Assembly: GCA_900542505.1 (NCBI GenBank)
Contig: UQNV01000015.1
Location: 1 to 47,843, forward strand
Direction of reading: 5' to 3'
Length of the DNA stretch: 47,843 bases
Source: an uncultured Alistipes sp.
GTDB taxonomy: Bacteria; Bacteroidota; Bacteroidia; Bacteroidales; Rikenellaceae
Shown here: piece by piece, positions 34,058 through 43,183 of the stretch
How the letters are laid out: every line of letters begins with the position of its first letter
Position numbering within the stretch: the first letter of the stretch is position 1
Program-made: the position numbers and the translations under genes
The notes under the pieces: generated by a model
Seen by the model: the letters and a program-made list of their open reading frames with translations, nothing else
What the model was told of the DNA's origin: nothing
Databases searched by the model: none

Positions 34058-36550
34058 ATGAATTTTCCGAAAGATACGAAGACAAAATGGCTGCCCGCCG
34101 CGGCGGCCCTGCTGCTCTTTCTGGCGGTGAGCATCTTCTACTTCGCGCCGCAGTTCCGGGGCGAGGTGCTGCCCCAGCACGACGTGCTCCAGTACCGGGG
34201 CATGAACAGCGACATCGAGCAGACGCGCACCCAAACGGGCGAAGACCCGCAGTGGACCGGCGGCATGTTCGGCGGCATGCCCGCCTACCTCATCAACGTG
34301 GCCTACCCGGCCCAGCTGGTCAAGCAGAGCGTGGGCAAGGTCTCGAAAATCATGGACATACCCGCCTCGCTGCTCTTCTTCTCGATGGTGTCCATGTGGC
34401 TCATGCTCGTCATGTTCGGCGTCAACCCGTGGGTGGGCATCGTCCCGGCGCTGGCCTACGGACTGTCGACCTACTTCCTGCTGAGCATCGGCGCGGGACA
34501 CATCACCAAGATGTGGGCCGTGGCCTACGCACCGCTGATGATGGGCGGCGCGTGGATGACCCTGCGCGGCAACATGTGGGCCGGAGGGGCCGTGACGGCA
34601 CTGGCCGCCTCGCTCGAAATCGGCGCCAACCATCCCCAGATTACCTACTACTTCCTGCTGGCGATGGGGGCCTTCTGGCTCTCGGAGGGCATCGTCGCCC
34701 TCAGGGAGCGGCACCTGGCCTCGTTCGCCCGCCGCACGGCCGTGCTGGCCGCCGCGGGCATTCTGGCCGCAGGCTCCAACTTCTCGCCGCTGTGGTACAC
34801 GCTCCAGCACTCGAAGGAGACCACGCGCGGCGGCTCCGAACTGGCCGACGGGAGCGGACAGGGGACCTCGGGGCTCGACCTGGAGTATGCCACGGCGTGG
34901 AGCTACGGCCGCGCCGAGAGTTTCAATCTGCTCGTGCCCGACTTCATGGGCCGCGACTCGGCGACGGCCTTCTCGTCCGACGGCGAGGTGGCGGCCGTAC
35001 TGAACGACTACGGTCTGCGCGGCGCCGCCGGGCAGCTGCCCGCCTACTGGGGCCAGCAGCCCTATACGGGAGGCCCGACCTACCTCGGAGCCGCCGCACT
35101 GATGCTCGCCGCACTGGGCCTCGTGCTGGCGCGCGGCCGCAACAAGTGGTGGCTCGTGGCCGTGAGCGTCGCGGCGCTGCTGCTCTCGTGGGGCCACAAC
35201 TTCATGGAGCTCACCCGACTGGCATTCGAATACCTGCCCGGCTACGACAAGTTCCGCACCGTGACGATGATTCTGGTCATCGTGCAGTGGGCCGTGCCGC
35301 TGCTGGGCGCGCTGGCGCTCATGCGCCTGTGGCGCGACGAGGTGCCCCGCCGGCAGCTGATGCGCGCACTGGGCTGGGCCGCAGGCATCACGGGCGGCCT
35401 CTGCCTCATCCTGGCACTGGCCGGAGGGTCGCTCTTCGACTTCGGCCGTGCCGACAGCTCGGCCTTCATGACCGAACAGTTCCACCACATCTTCGAGGCC
35501 AACGGCATGCAGGAGTACATCGACCGCGGCGCCGACGTCGAGTGGGGCGAGGCCGCGGGAGCCGCCATGGCGACCGAACGGGCCCGGATGATGAGCGCCG
35601 ACGCATGGCGTTCGTTCCTCTTCGTGGTGCTGGCCGCCGGCTGTGTGGCGCTCTACGCCTTCGGCCGAATCAAACGCGGCGCGATGGTGGCGCTGCTGGG
35701 CGTGGTGGTGGTTGCCGACCTGCTGCCGGTGGACCGCCGCTTCCTCTCCGACGAGAACTTCGTGCCGGCCCGCCGCCAGCAGATTGTCCCCTCGGCGGCC
35801 GACAAGGAGATTATGGCCGACAAGGGCGAACCCGGCTACCGGGTCTTCAACCTTACGGTCAGCCCCTTCAACGACGCCACGACCTCCTACTTCCACCGCT
35901 CGGTGGGCGGCTACCACGGCGCCAAGCTGGCCCGTTACCAGGACCTCATCGACCGCTACCTCTCCAACGGCGACGAGCAGGTGCTCGACATGCTCAACAC
36001 GCGCTACCTGCTCGTCCCGGGCGACGACGGTTCGCCGCAGGCCGTGCAGCGCACGTCGGCCTTCGGTGCCGCCTGGTTCGTCGACAGCCTGCTCCGCGCC
36101 GATTCGCCGCGCGAGGAAATCGAACTGCTCGGGCAGGTCAACCTCCGCACGACGGCGGTGACGGGAGCCGACGACGCGGAGACCGGCCGGACGATGTCGC
36201 CCGAAGGGTGCGCCGCGGCACGCATCACCCTCACCGAATACCGGCCCAATTACCTGAAATATACCGCCAGCACGCCCGAAGAGGCCGTGGCCGTCTTCTC
36301 GGAAATCTACTACGACAAGGGATGGCGCGCCTTCATCGACGGAGAGGAGGCCCCCTACTTCCGGGCCGACTACCTGCTGCGGGCCATGCGGCTCCCGGCC
36401 GGCGAGCACACCGTCGAGTGGCGCTTCCGCGCACCGGGCTGGGTTGCAGCCGAGACGGTGACGGGCATCTGCTCGGGCATCATCCTTGCCGGAGCCCTGG
36501 CGGCGCTGGTCGCGGCGCTCCGTCGCCGCCGGCAGAGCCGGGAGGCATAG
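34058..36550 (+). CDS. YfhO-family multi-spanning membrane protein
   Basis: The 830-residue protein has about 12 or more membrane helices in its first 600 residues, interrupted by extracytoplasmic loops. A soluble-looking region follows, and then a last helix near the C-terminus (ETVTGICSGIILAGALAALVAAL). The N-terminal loop LPQHDVLQYRGMNSDIEQ and FGGMPAYLIN match YfhO-type proteins, a GT-C-like family implicated in glycosylation of cell-surface polymers in Firmicutes. In Bacteroidota its function is not established. A likely catalytic Asp lies in QHDVLQ near residue 45. It is followed by ftsX after 94 bp. Confidence 0.82.
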   Translation: MNFPKDTKTKWLPAAAALLLFLAVSIFYFAPQFRGEVLPQHDVLQYRGMNSDIEQTRTQTGEDPQWTGGMFGGMPAYLINVAYPAQLVKQSVGKVSKIMDIPASLLFFSMVSMWLMLVMFGVNPWVGIVPALAYGLSTYFLLSIGAGHITKMWAVAYAPLMMGGAWMTLRGNMWAGGAVTALAASLEIGANHPQITYYFLLAMGAFWLSEGIVALRERHLASFARRTAVLAAAGILAAGSNFSPLWYTLQHSKETTRGGSELADGSGQGTSGLDLEYATAWSYGRAESFNLLVPDFMGRDSATAFSSDGEVAAVLNDYGLRGAAGQLPAYWGQQPYTGGPTYLGAAALMLAALGLVLARGRNKWWLVAVSVAALLLSWGHNFMELTRLAFEYLPGYDKFRTVTMILVIVQWAVPLLGALALMRLWRDEVPRRQLMRALGWAAGITGGLCLILALAGGSLFDFGRADSSAFMTEQFHHIFEANGMQEYIDRGADVEWGEAAGAAMATERARMMSADAWRSFLFVVLAAGCVALYAFGRIKRGAMVALLGVVVVADLLPVDRRFLSDENFVPARRQQIVPSAADKEIMADKGEPGYRVFNLTVSPFNDATTSYFHRSVGGYHGAKLARYQDLIDRYLSNGDEQVLDMLNTRYLLVPGDDGSPQAVQRTSAFGAAWFVDSLLRADSPREEIELLGQVNLRTTAVTGADDAETGRTMSPEGCAAARITLTEYRPNYLKYTASTPEEAVAVFSEIYYDKGWRAFIDGEEAPYFRADYLLRAMRLPAGEHTVEWRFRAPGWVAAETVTGICSGIILAGALAALVAALRRRRQSREA

Positions 36551-36644
36551 CCCCGCGGCACAGACCGCATGCATCCGGCGCCCACCCCGAAGGGCGGCCG
36601 CCGACCACGAAACAAACCGTCAGTCAGCAAATCGGAAACGAACC

Positions 36645-37526
36645 ATGAAAGACGACAAGAGACTCAAGCGGAAAGTCCGCAATTCATACATCGTATCGAC
36701 CGTCAGCGTGGCGCTGGTCCTCTTCCTGCTGGGCTCGGTGGGCTATCTGATGGTTGCCGCCATGAAGATGGCCGACACGCTGCAGCGAAGCATCGCCGTG
36801 ACGGTCGAGCTGCGCAACGACCTTACGGAGGAGGGGCGCGAGGCGCTCAACCGCGCGCTTACGGCCGAGGAGCTGGTGAGCTCCATCGCCTACTCGTCGA
36901 AAGAGGAGAAAATCGAGGATGCCGAATTCCGCAAGATGTTCGCCAGCGAATTCGAGGAAATCCTGGGCGAGAACCCCCTGCGCGACTCCTTCGAGCTGAC
37001 CCTCACGGCCGAATCGTCGGACGAGGAGCTGCTCGACGCCTTCATCGCCCGCATCGAGGCGCTCGACGGGGTGGAGTGCGTCTCCTATCCCGCCATGGTG
37101 GCGCGGCAGATGCACGCGACGGTGCATAAAATCCGCCTCGTGCTGCTGCTCTTCGGCGGAGCGCTGCTCGTCATCTCGCTCATCCTGCTCAACAACACCA
37201 TCCGGCTGGCCATCTTCTCGAAGCGCTACCTCATCAACACGATGAAACTCGTCGGGGCCACCAAGTGGTTCATCATGAAGCCCTTCCTTGCAAGCAGCGT
37301 CACGCAGGGTCTGGCGGCCGGCGCCGGCGCCTCGCTGCTCTTCGGCGCGACGGTCTACGGACTGAACGAGGCGGTGCCCGAGTTGCTGACCATCGCCGAG
37401 GCGACCAAAATCGGCATCATCGTCGGCGCGATGCTGCTCGGCGGCGTGGTCATCTCGCTCCTCTTCACGCTCGTGACGCTCAACAAGTTCGTCAACATGA
37501 AATCCAACAAAATCTATCTTTACTGA
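36645..37526 (+). CDS. ftsX: Cell-division ABC-type permease FtsX
   Basis: FtsX, with the ATPase FtsE, controls peptidoglycan hydrolases at the septum. The 293-residue protein has four membrane helices: one near residues 18-40, three in the C-terminal half. Between the first two lies an extracytoplasmic domain (RSIAVTVELRNDL, then FEEILGENPLRDSFELTL), and the FtsX core NTIRLAIFSKRYLINTMKLVGA follows it. ftsE is not adjacent. It starts the block ftsX-DUF3098-uppP-truB-queA. Confidence 0.92.
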   Translation: MKDDKRLKRKVRNSYIVSTVSVALVLFLLGSVGYLMVAAMKMADTLQRSIAVTVELRNDLTEEGREALNRALTAEELVSSIAYSSKEEKIEDAEFRKMFASEFEEILGENPLRDSFELTLTAESSDEELLDAFIARIEALDGVECVSYPAMVARQMHATVHKIRLVLLLFGGALLVISLILLNNTIRLAIFSKRYLINTMKLVGATKWFIMKPFLASSVTQGLAAGAGASLLFGATVYGLNEAVPELLTIAEATKIGIIVGAMLLGGVVISLLFTLVTLNKFVNMKSNKIYLY

Positions 37527-37537
37527 TACATCCACCG

Positions 37538-37798
37538 ATGAAAAAAGAGAATCAAACGTCTTCGGAACGGAACGACTCCCGCATGCCCCTCACGCGGCGC
37601 AACTACATCCTGCTCGCCATCGGCTTCGCCGTCATCGTCCTGGGCTTCGTCCTCATGGCGGGCGGCGGCAGCGACTCGCCCGACGAATTCAACTACGCCA
37701 TGTTCTCGTGGCGGCGCATCACGCTGGCCCCGATTCTGGTCATCGGAGGTTTCGTCGTCGAAATCTTCGCCATCATGAAGCGCTTCCGCAACGAATAA
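37538..37798 (+). CDS. DUF3098-family small membrane protein
   Basis: The 86-residue protein has two membrane helices (about 24-42 and 62-79) separated by a short loop with FNYAMFSWRRITLAP, the characteristic DUF3098 segment. A charged cytoplasmic N-terminus holds MPLTRRNY. It lies 11 bp after ftsX and 94 bp before uppP, the usual Bacteroidota order, which suggests an envelope or division role; the function is unknown. Confidence 0.85.
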   Translation: MKKENQTSSERNDSRMPLTRRNYILLAIGFAVIVLGFVLMAGGGSDSPDEFNYAMFSWRRITLAPILVIGGFVVEIFAIMKRFRNE

Positions 37799-37892
37799 TC
37801 CCGCGGCGGCAAGCGAACGACCGTCGGACGGCCTCCGCGACAGCCTCCACAACGAATAACAACAAGCCAACAGAATAGAACAGACAGAGACA

Positions 37893-38690
37893 ATGGACAC
37901 ATTGCAAGCCATCCTGCTCGGCATCGTGCAGGGCATCACCGAATTCCTCCCCGTATCGAGCAGCGGCCACCTCCAGATTGCCAAGGAGCTGCTGGGTGTC
38001 GAGCTGGAGGAGAACCTCTCCTTCGACGTCACGCTCCACGCCGCCACGGTGCTGAGCACCATCGTCGTCTTCCGGCTCGAAATCCTCCGCCTCGTGCAGG
38101 GGCTCTTCTCGCGCCGCTTCAACGAGGAACAGGCCTACGTGCTCAAGCTCATCCTCTCGATGCTCCCCATCGGCATCGTGGGCTTCCTCTTCAAGGAGCA
38201 GCTCAACGCCATGCTCGAATCGCCCGCCATCCTGGCCATCGTGGGGGCCATGCTGCTGCTGACGGCCGCACTGCTCGCCTTCGCCTACTACGCCAAGCCG
38301 CGCCCCAAGGAGCAGATTTCCTACCGCGACGCGCTGCTCATCGGCGTGGCACAGGCCTGCGCCGCCATGCCCGGACTCTCGCGCTCGGGTTCGACCATCG
38401 CCACCGGCCTGCTGCTGGGCAACCGCAAGGCGGCCGTGGCCCAGTTCTCGTTCCTCATGGTGCTGGCCCCCATCATGGGCGAAACGCTGCTCGAGGCGGC
38501 CAAGGGGGAGCTGACCTCCGGCATCGGCACCGTACCGATGCTCTGCGGCTTCCTGGCCGCCTTCGTCACGGGCTGGCTCGCCTGCCGCTTCATGATTGAA
38601 ATCGTCAAGCGCGGCAAGCTCATCTGGTTCGCTCTCTACTGCACCGCCGCCGGTATCGTCTCCATCCTCAGCTACACGCTCCACGCATGA
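37893..38690 (+). CDS. uppP: Undecaprenyl-diphosphatase
   Basis: UppP (BacA) recycles undecaprenyl diphosphate to the monophosphate carrier for peptidoglycan and O-antigen; overexpression gives bacitracin resistance. The 265-residue membrane protein has the first catalytic motif GIVQGITEFLPVSSSGHL (residues 10-27) and the second, PGLSRSGSTIATGLLLG, near 160-176, plus about eight helices. It overlaps truB by 4 bp (ATGA), a common linkage in this phylum. Confidence 0.95.
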   Translation: MDTLQAILLGIVQGITEFLPVSSSGHLQIAKELLGVELEENLSFDVTLHAATVLSTIVVFRLEILRLVQGLFSRRFNEEQAYVLKLILSMLPIGIVGFLFKEQLNAMLESPAILAIVGAMLLLTAALLAFAYYAKPRPKEQISYRDALLIGVAQACAAMPGLSRSGSTIATGLLLGNRKAAVAQFSFLMVLAPIMGETLLEAAKGELTSGIGTVPMLCGFLAAFVTGWLACRFMIEIVKRGKLIWFALYCTAAGIVSILSYTLHA

Positions 38691-39433
38691 TGACGCCGCA
38701 ACAGGACCTGCGCGAGGTAAACTTCGAGGAGGGTTACATCGCGGTCATCGACAAGCCGCTGCGCTGGACCTCGACCGACGTGGTGCGCAAGGTGAAGTTC
38801 GCCCTGCGCCGCGCCGGCTACCGCAAAATCAAGGTGGGCCACGCCGGGACGCTCGACCCGCTGGCAACGGGCGTACTACTGGTCTGCATCGGCCGCGCCA
38901 CCAAGATGGTCGACGCCCTGCAGGCCGAAGAGAAGGAGTACGTGGCCGACGTGATGCTGGGAGCCACCACCCCGAGCTACGACCTCGAACACCCCGTCGA
39001 CCGGACCTTCCCGACGGAACACATCACGCGCGAGGGGGTCGAGCAGGCGCTCGCCGCCCTCACGGGCGAGCGGCTCCAGACGCCGCCCCTCTACTCGGCC
39101 AAGAAAATCGAGGGAACGCGCGCCTATGAACTGGCCCGCGCCGGCGAGGAGGTGGCGCTGCGCCAGGCGCTCATCCGCATCTACGAACTGCAGCTCGAGG
39201 AGTACGACCTGCCGCGCATCCGCATCCGCGTACGCTGCAGCAAGGGCACCTACATCCGCTCGCTGGCCCGCGAAATCGGAGAGGAGCTCCACAGCGGAGC
39301 CCACCTCACGTCGCTGCGCCGCACGCGCAGCGGCGGCTTCACGACCGACGGGGCGTGGCAACTCGAAGATTTTCTGAAAAAACTCTCGGAAATTGAAACA
39401 AAAACGGCTTTTCCGCGTATGGAAAAATACTGA
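38687..39433 (+). CDS. truB: tRNA pseudouridine-55 synthase
   Basis: TruB makes pseudouridine 55 in the T-arm of tRNAs. The 248-residue protein has [15 protein letters not shown], the catalytic Asp in [14 protein letters not shown] (near residue 60), [11 protein letters not shown], and [19 protein letters not shown]. It lacks a C-terminal PUA extension, giving the short form. It overlaps uppP and precedes queA by 44 bp. Confidence 0.95.
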   Translation: MMTPQQDLREVNFEEGYIAVIDKPLRWTSTDVVRKVKFALRRAGYRKIKVGHAGTLDPLATGVLLVCIGRATKMVDALQAEEKEYVADVMLGATTPSYDLEHPVDRTFPTEHITREGVEQALAALTGERLQTPPLYSAKKIEGTRAYELARAGEEVALRQALIRIYELQLEEYDLPRIRIRVRCSKGTYIRSLAREIGEELHSGAHLTSLRRTRSGGFTTDGAWQLEDFLKKLSEIETKTAFPRMEKY

Positions 39434-39477
39434 TTGTTTGTTTTTCCAACCACCGAAAAGTCAAATTCCTACATATC

Positions 39478-40527
39478 ATGAAACTTTCGCAATACGGCTA
39501 CGACTTCAGCCCCGAGATGCTGGCCAAATATCCGGCGGAAAACCGCGACGAGTCGCGGCTGATGGTCATCAACCGCTCGAAGGGGACCATCGAGCACCGC
39601 ATCTTCAAGGATATTCTCGACTACTTCGAGGAGAAGGACCTCTTCGTCTTCAACGACACGAAGGTCTTCCCGGCACGCCTCTACGGCAACAAGGAGAAGA
39701 CGGGCGCCGAAATCGAAATCTTCCTGCTGCGCGAGCTCAACCGCGAGCTGCGCCTGTGGGACGTGCTGGTCGACCCGGCGCGCAAAATCCGCATCGGCAA
39801 CAAGCTCTATTTCGGCGACGACGACCTGCTGGTGGCCGAAGTCATCGACAATACCACCTCGCGCGGCCGTACGCTGCGCTTCCTCTTCGACGGCTCCTAC
39901 GAGGAGTTCAAGGAGGCGCTCTTCAAGCTGGGCGAGACGCCCCTCCCGCGCTGGGTGCGCGAGAAGGTCGAGCCCGAGGACGCCGAACGCTACCAGACCA
40001 TCTTCGCCTGCCACGAGGGCGCCGTGGCCGCCCCGACGGCCGGCATGCACTTCTCGAAACATCTGATGAAGCGCATGGAAATCAAGGGCGTCGACCGCGC
40101 CTTCATCACGCTCCACGTCGGGCTGGGCAACTTCCGCACGGTCGACGTCGAGGACCTCTCGAAGCACAAGATGGACTCCGAGCAGTTCTTCGTCACCGAC
40201 GAGGCGGCCGAGGCGGTCAACAGCGCCAAGCGGAGCGGCCACAAGGTGGTCTCCATCGGCACCACGGTGATGCGCACGCTCGAGACGGCCTTCTCGACCA
40301 ACGGCATGATTAAGCCCATGGAGGGGTGGACCAACAAGTTCATCTTCTGCCCCTACGACTTCACGGTGGCCGACGCCATGGTCTCGAACTTCCATCTGCC
40401 CTACTCCACCCAGCTGATGATGGTGGCGGCCTTCGGCGGCTACGACACGGTGATGAACGCCTACAAGGTGGCCAAGGAGGAGGGGTATCGTTTCGGCACC
40501 TACGGCGACGCGATGCTGATTCTTTAA
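39478..40527 (+). CDS. queA: S-adenosylmethionine:tRNA ribosyltransferase-isomerase
   Basis: QueA transfers and isomerises the ribosyl group of SAM onto preQ1 at tRNA position 34, giving epoxyqueuosine. The 349-residue protein shows the family opening [30 protein letters not shown], the [10 protein letters not shown] motif and [13 protein letters not shown], and ends near [11 protein letters not shown]. Length is standard. It is the last gene of the ftsX block. Confidence 0.95.
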   Translation: MKLSQYGYDFSPEMLAKYPAENRDESRLMVINRSKGTIEHRIFKDILDYFEEKDLFVFNDTKVFPARLYGNKEKTGAEIEIFLLRELNRELRLWDVLVDPARKIRIGNKLYFGDDDLLVAEVIDNTTSRGRTLRFLFDGSYEEFKEALFKLGETPLPRWVREKVEPEDAERYQTIFACHEGAVAAPTAGMHFSKHLMKRMEIKGVDRAFITLHVGLGNFRTVDVEDLSKHKMDSEQFFVTDEAAEAVNSAKRSGHKVVSIGTTVMRTLETAFSTNGMIKPMEGWTNKFIFCPYDFTVADAMVSNFHLPYSTQLMMVAAFGGYDTVMNAYKVAKEEGYRFGTYGDAMLIL

Positions 40528-40538
40528 GATTTTTTTCG

Positions 40539-40546
40539 TACCTTTG
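40539..40546 (+). promoter_or_regulatory. -7 promoter element before the GT5-like gene
   Basis: TACCTTTG preceded by T7 lies 12 bp after the queA stop and about 66 bp before the next ATG. The -33 position would fall in the end of queA and is a poor match. Confidence 0.6.
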
Positions 40547-40611
40547 CGGAGACGCTTCGTTTCGTCGCTGCGGCGGCGGAACGGATTCCAACCATTGAAA
40601 ACGAGTCAGTC

Positions 40612-41418
40612 ATGGCATCAAAGATTCTGTACGTGTGTCAGGAAATCGCCCCCTATCTGCCCGAAACGGAGGAGGCGAAACTGTGCCGCATGCTTTCGCA
40701 GGCAATGCAGGAACGCGGGAACGAAATCCGCACGTTCATGCCGCGCTACGGGTGCATCAACGAACGCCGGCATCAACTGCACGAGGTAATCCGCCTCTCG
40801 GGCATGAACCTCATCATCGACGACAACGACCATCAGCTCATCATCAAGGTCGCCTCGATACCCTCGGCCCGCGTGCAAATCTACTTCATCGACAACGACG
40901 ACTACTTCTCGCGCAAGGCCGTGCTGAAGGATGCCGAGGGCAACTTCTTCGCCGACAACGACGAGCGGGCCATCTTCTTCGCCCGCGGCGTGCTCGAAAC
41001 GGTCAAGAAACTGCGCTGGACCCCCACCGTGGTCCACTGCCACGGATGGCTCTCGGGCGTGGTGCCGGTCTACCTGAAGCGGGTCTTTGCCGACGACCCC
41101 ATCTTCAAGCAGGTGAAAATCGTCGTCTCGCTCTACGACGACGCCTTCCCGGGCGAACTCGACCGCAACTTCCGCACGAAAATCGGGCACGAAGGGGTCA
41201 AGGACAAAAATCTTGCGATTCTCGACACGCCGTCATACGAAAATCTCTGCCGCTTCGTTATGGAATATGCCGACGGCGTGGTCGTAGGTTCGGCCGGGGC
41301 GGACGCAGCGGTCGTCGAACTGGCCCGCCGCAGCGGAAAACCCCTGCTCGAGTACCAGTCACCCGAAGCCGAGGACTTTTTCGACAATTACAACCGATTC
41401 TATGAAGCACTCCAATAA
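40612..41418 (+). CDS. Half-length glycogen/starch-synthase-like protein (GT5 N-terminal domain only)
   Basis: The 268-residue product matches only the N-terminal Rossmann domain of GT5 glycogen synthases: KILYVCQEIAPYL, RTFMPRYGCINERR, FIDNDDYFSRK, then VVHCHGWLSGVVPVYLK. Full enzymes are about 450-500 residues with a second Rossmann domain and a KTGGL-type ADP-glucose loop near the N-terminus. Here the loop reads ETEEAKLCR and the second domain is absent. Catalysis by the usual mechanism therefore looks impossible, and it may be a regulatory or scaffold paralog. It overlaps the DUF4270 gene by 17 bp. Confidence 0.85.
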   Translation: MASKILYVCQEIAPYLPETEEAKLCRMLSQAMQERGNEIRTFMPRYGCINERRHQLHEVIRLSGMNLIIDDNDHQLIIKVASIPSARVQIYFIDNDDYFSRKAVLKDAEGNFFADNDERAIFFARGVLETVKKLRWTPTVVHCHGWLSGVVPVYLKRVFADDPIFKQVKIVVSLYDDAFPGELDRNFRTKIGHEGVKDKNLAILDTPSYENLCRFVMEYADGVVVGSAGADAAVVELARRSGKPLLEYQSPEAEDFFDNYNRFYEALQ

Positions 41419-43096
41419 CCTCAGCCGTGTGCTCTGTTCGCTGGCCATCGTGGCCGTGGCCGGAGTGATGGCCTTTGCAGGTTGCACGAAAGTGGACGAC
41501 ACGCTGGGTTCGAACCTCATTCCCGAGAACCAGGAGATGAAGGCGGGCTTCGCCACCTTCAGCGGAAAACTCGCCGACGGGAGCATCAACCCCAACAAAT
41601 ACTTCGAGACGCGGCTCTACCAGACCGACTCGATTATCGCCTCGAACCTCGGCTCGGGGTACTTCGGCACGATGCTCAGCGACACGTTCGGTCTGCGCAC
41701 GACCGGATTCCTTTCGCAGTACGTGAGCTACTACTCGGTCGACTCGGGATACTTCGGCTACCGGCCGATTTTCGACTCGGCGCAGATTCTGCTCGGCATC
41801 AACAGCTACACGGGCGACACGCTCCAGCCGCAGACCTACTATGTCTACGAGGTGCTGAGCAACAAGTACATCACCGACAAGCCGGTGGCCGAGGGCAAGA
41901 GCGAGCGCGACTCGAACTTCTACCTCAACTTCGACCCCGTGAAGGAGGGCATCATCGCGGCCGATTCGAAGCCGCTCTTCGAGTTCACCTTCCCCGACGG
42001 CACGTCGACCGGTCCGGCCACCACCGCTGTGACGATGACGCCCACCGACGAGGGACGCGCCTTCGTACGGCGCCTGATGCTGCAGGAGGGCAAGTACAAG
42101 GACGACTATTCGATTTACAGCCTCGACAGCCTCGAGCAGTTCATCGAGGAGTTCAAGGGGCTTTACATCATGCCGAAGGAGGATGCCACCTCGGGCGGCG
42201 CCATCTATACGACGAACCTCGAGTCGACGGGCCTCTCGATTTACGGACGTAACCGTCTGGAGAGCGACCCGACGCTCATCAAGGATACCATCGGACTGGT
42301 CTTCTACTTCTATGACGAATATGCCGAGGAGGGCAACCTTTCGGTCAACACCGTCAAGCGCGACTACAGCAAGGCAACCGTCGGCGGCGACCTGGCCATC
42401 AACCTGGCCGATGCCGTCGAGACCAACGAATCGCGTCCCGAGAACCGCCGCATCTACGTCGACGGCATGGGCGGCGTCATCTCCGAACTGACCTTCTCGG
42501 AGACCTTCTTCAAGGAGCTGGAGGCCGTACGCGAAAAGGAGAACGAACTGGCGCAGCGCGAAGACCCCTCGCTGCGGTACACCAACATGGGCGTGAGCCA
42601 GGCGAAGATGTCCATCTACTTCACCGACAGCGACTACGACTGGCAGAACATCCCCAACCTCAGTTCGCTCATCGACGAGATGGACCGCTCGATGGAGCGC
42701 GTGGGCGCCTACACCAGCTACAAGAGGCTGAACGGCATCTCGGACTACGCCTACCTCTACGAACAGCAGTACAGCACGACGCTCGCCTACGGCGGTTACA
42801 TCAACCGCAGCCGCGGCTGCTACGTGCTCGACATCTCGGCCCACCTGCAGGAGATGTGGAACAGCTACATGAAGGAGAAGAAACGGCTCGGCCTGGAACG
42901 GCTCTCCTACGACGAACTGACGGCCGAGGAGAACTGGAGCCGCATCGAATGGGACAACGTCGAGAAACGCTCGTTCTTCATCGGGCCGGAAGCCTACTCG
43001 CTCTTCACGCCGACACATACGGTCATCCAGGGCGGTAACGACGGTCAGAACTCGGCACCCATCCAGCTCGACCTGACCTACACGATGCTCAAATAG
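41402..43096 (+). CDS. DUF4270-family lipoprotein
   Basis: The 564-residue protein has a type II signal peptide with lipobox AFAGC (Cys28), followed by TKVDD, which resembles a surface-export signal. The mature part begins LGSNLIPENQ, then shows repeated strand-rich segments (ETRLYQTDSIIASN, GYFGTMLSDTFGLRTTGFLSQ, then PIFDSAQILLGI) typical of DUF4270 proteins, which are widespread in Bacteroidota and of unknown function. Its first 17 bases overlap the GT5-like gene, suggesting translational coupling and shared regulation. No enzyme motif is seen. Confidence 0.85.
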   Translation: MKHSNNLSRVLCSLAIVAVAGVMAFAGCTKVDDTLGSNLIPENQEMKAGFATFSGKLADGSINPNKYFETRLYQTDSIIASNLGSGYFGTMLSDTFGLRTTGFLSQYVSYYSVDSGYFGYRPIFDSAQILLGINSYTGDTLQPQTYYVYEVLSNKYITDKPVAEGKSERDSNFYLNFDPVKEGIIAADSKPLFEFTFPDGTSTGPATTAVTMTPTDEGRAFVRRLMLQEGKYKDDYSIYSLDSLEQFIEEFKGLYIMPKEDATSGGAIYTTNLESTGLSIYGRNRLESDPTLIKDTIGLVFYFYDEYAEEGNLSVNTVKRDYSKATVGGDLAINLADAVETNESRPENRRIYVDGMGGVISELTFSETFFKELEAVREKENELAQREDPSLRYTNMGVSQAKMSIYFTDSDYDWQNIPNLSSLIDEMDRSMERVGAYTSYKRLNGISDYAYLYEQQYSTTLAYGGYINRSRGCYVLDISAHLQEMWNSYMKEKKRLGLERLSYDELTAEENWSRIEWDNVEKRSFFIGPEAYSLFTPTHTVIQGGNDGQNSAPIQLDLTYTMLK

Positions 43097-43132
43097 AGCG
43101 GAACAAAAACAACGGAATACACAACCGCGGAC

Positions 43133-43157
43133 AACCTAAGTGCGATACTTAGGTTTT
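43133..43157 (+). terminator. Weak hairpin between DUF4270 gene and topA
   Basis: AACCTAAG (43133-43140) and CTTAGGTT (43148-43155) form an 8-bp stem with a 7-nt loop and a T4 end. It is AT-rich, so it is a weak terminator or possibly an operator for topA; it lies 27 bp before the topA ATG. Confidence 0.5.
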
Positions 43158-43183
43158 CGCGTTTTAGGACAGAGATACAAAAC

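Noticed and set aside
34043..36574. 843-codon frame on the minus strand opposite the YfhO-like gene, and similar long antisense frames opposite leuS, the RSH gene, the arg genes and topA
   Set aside because: All lie exactly opposite well-supported genes and give His/Arg/Gly-rich low-complexity translations, typical of antisense shadows at high GC.
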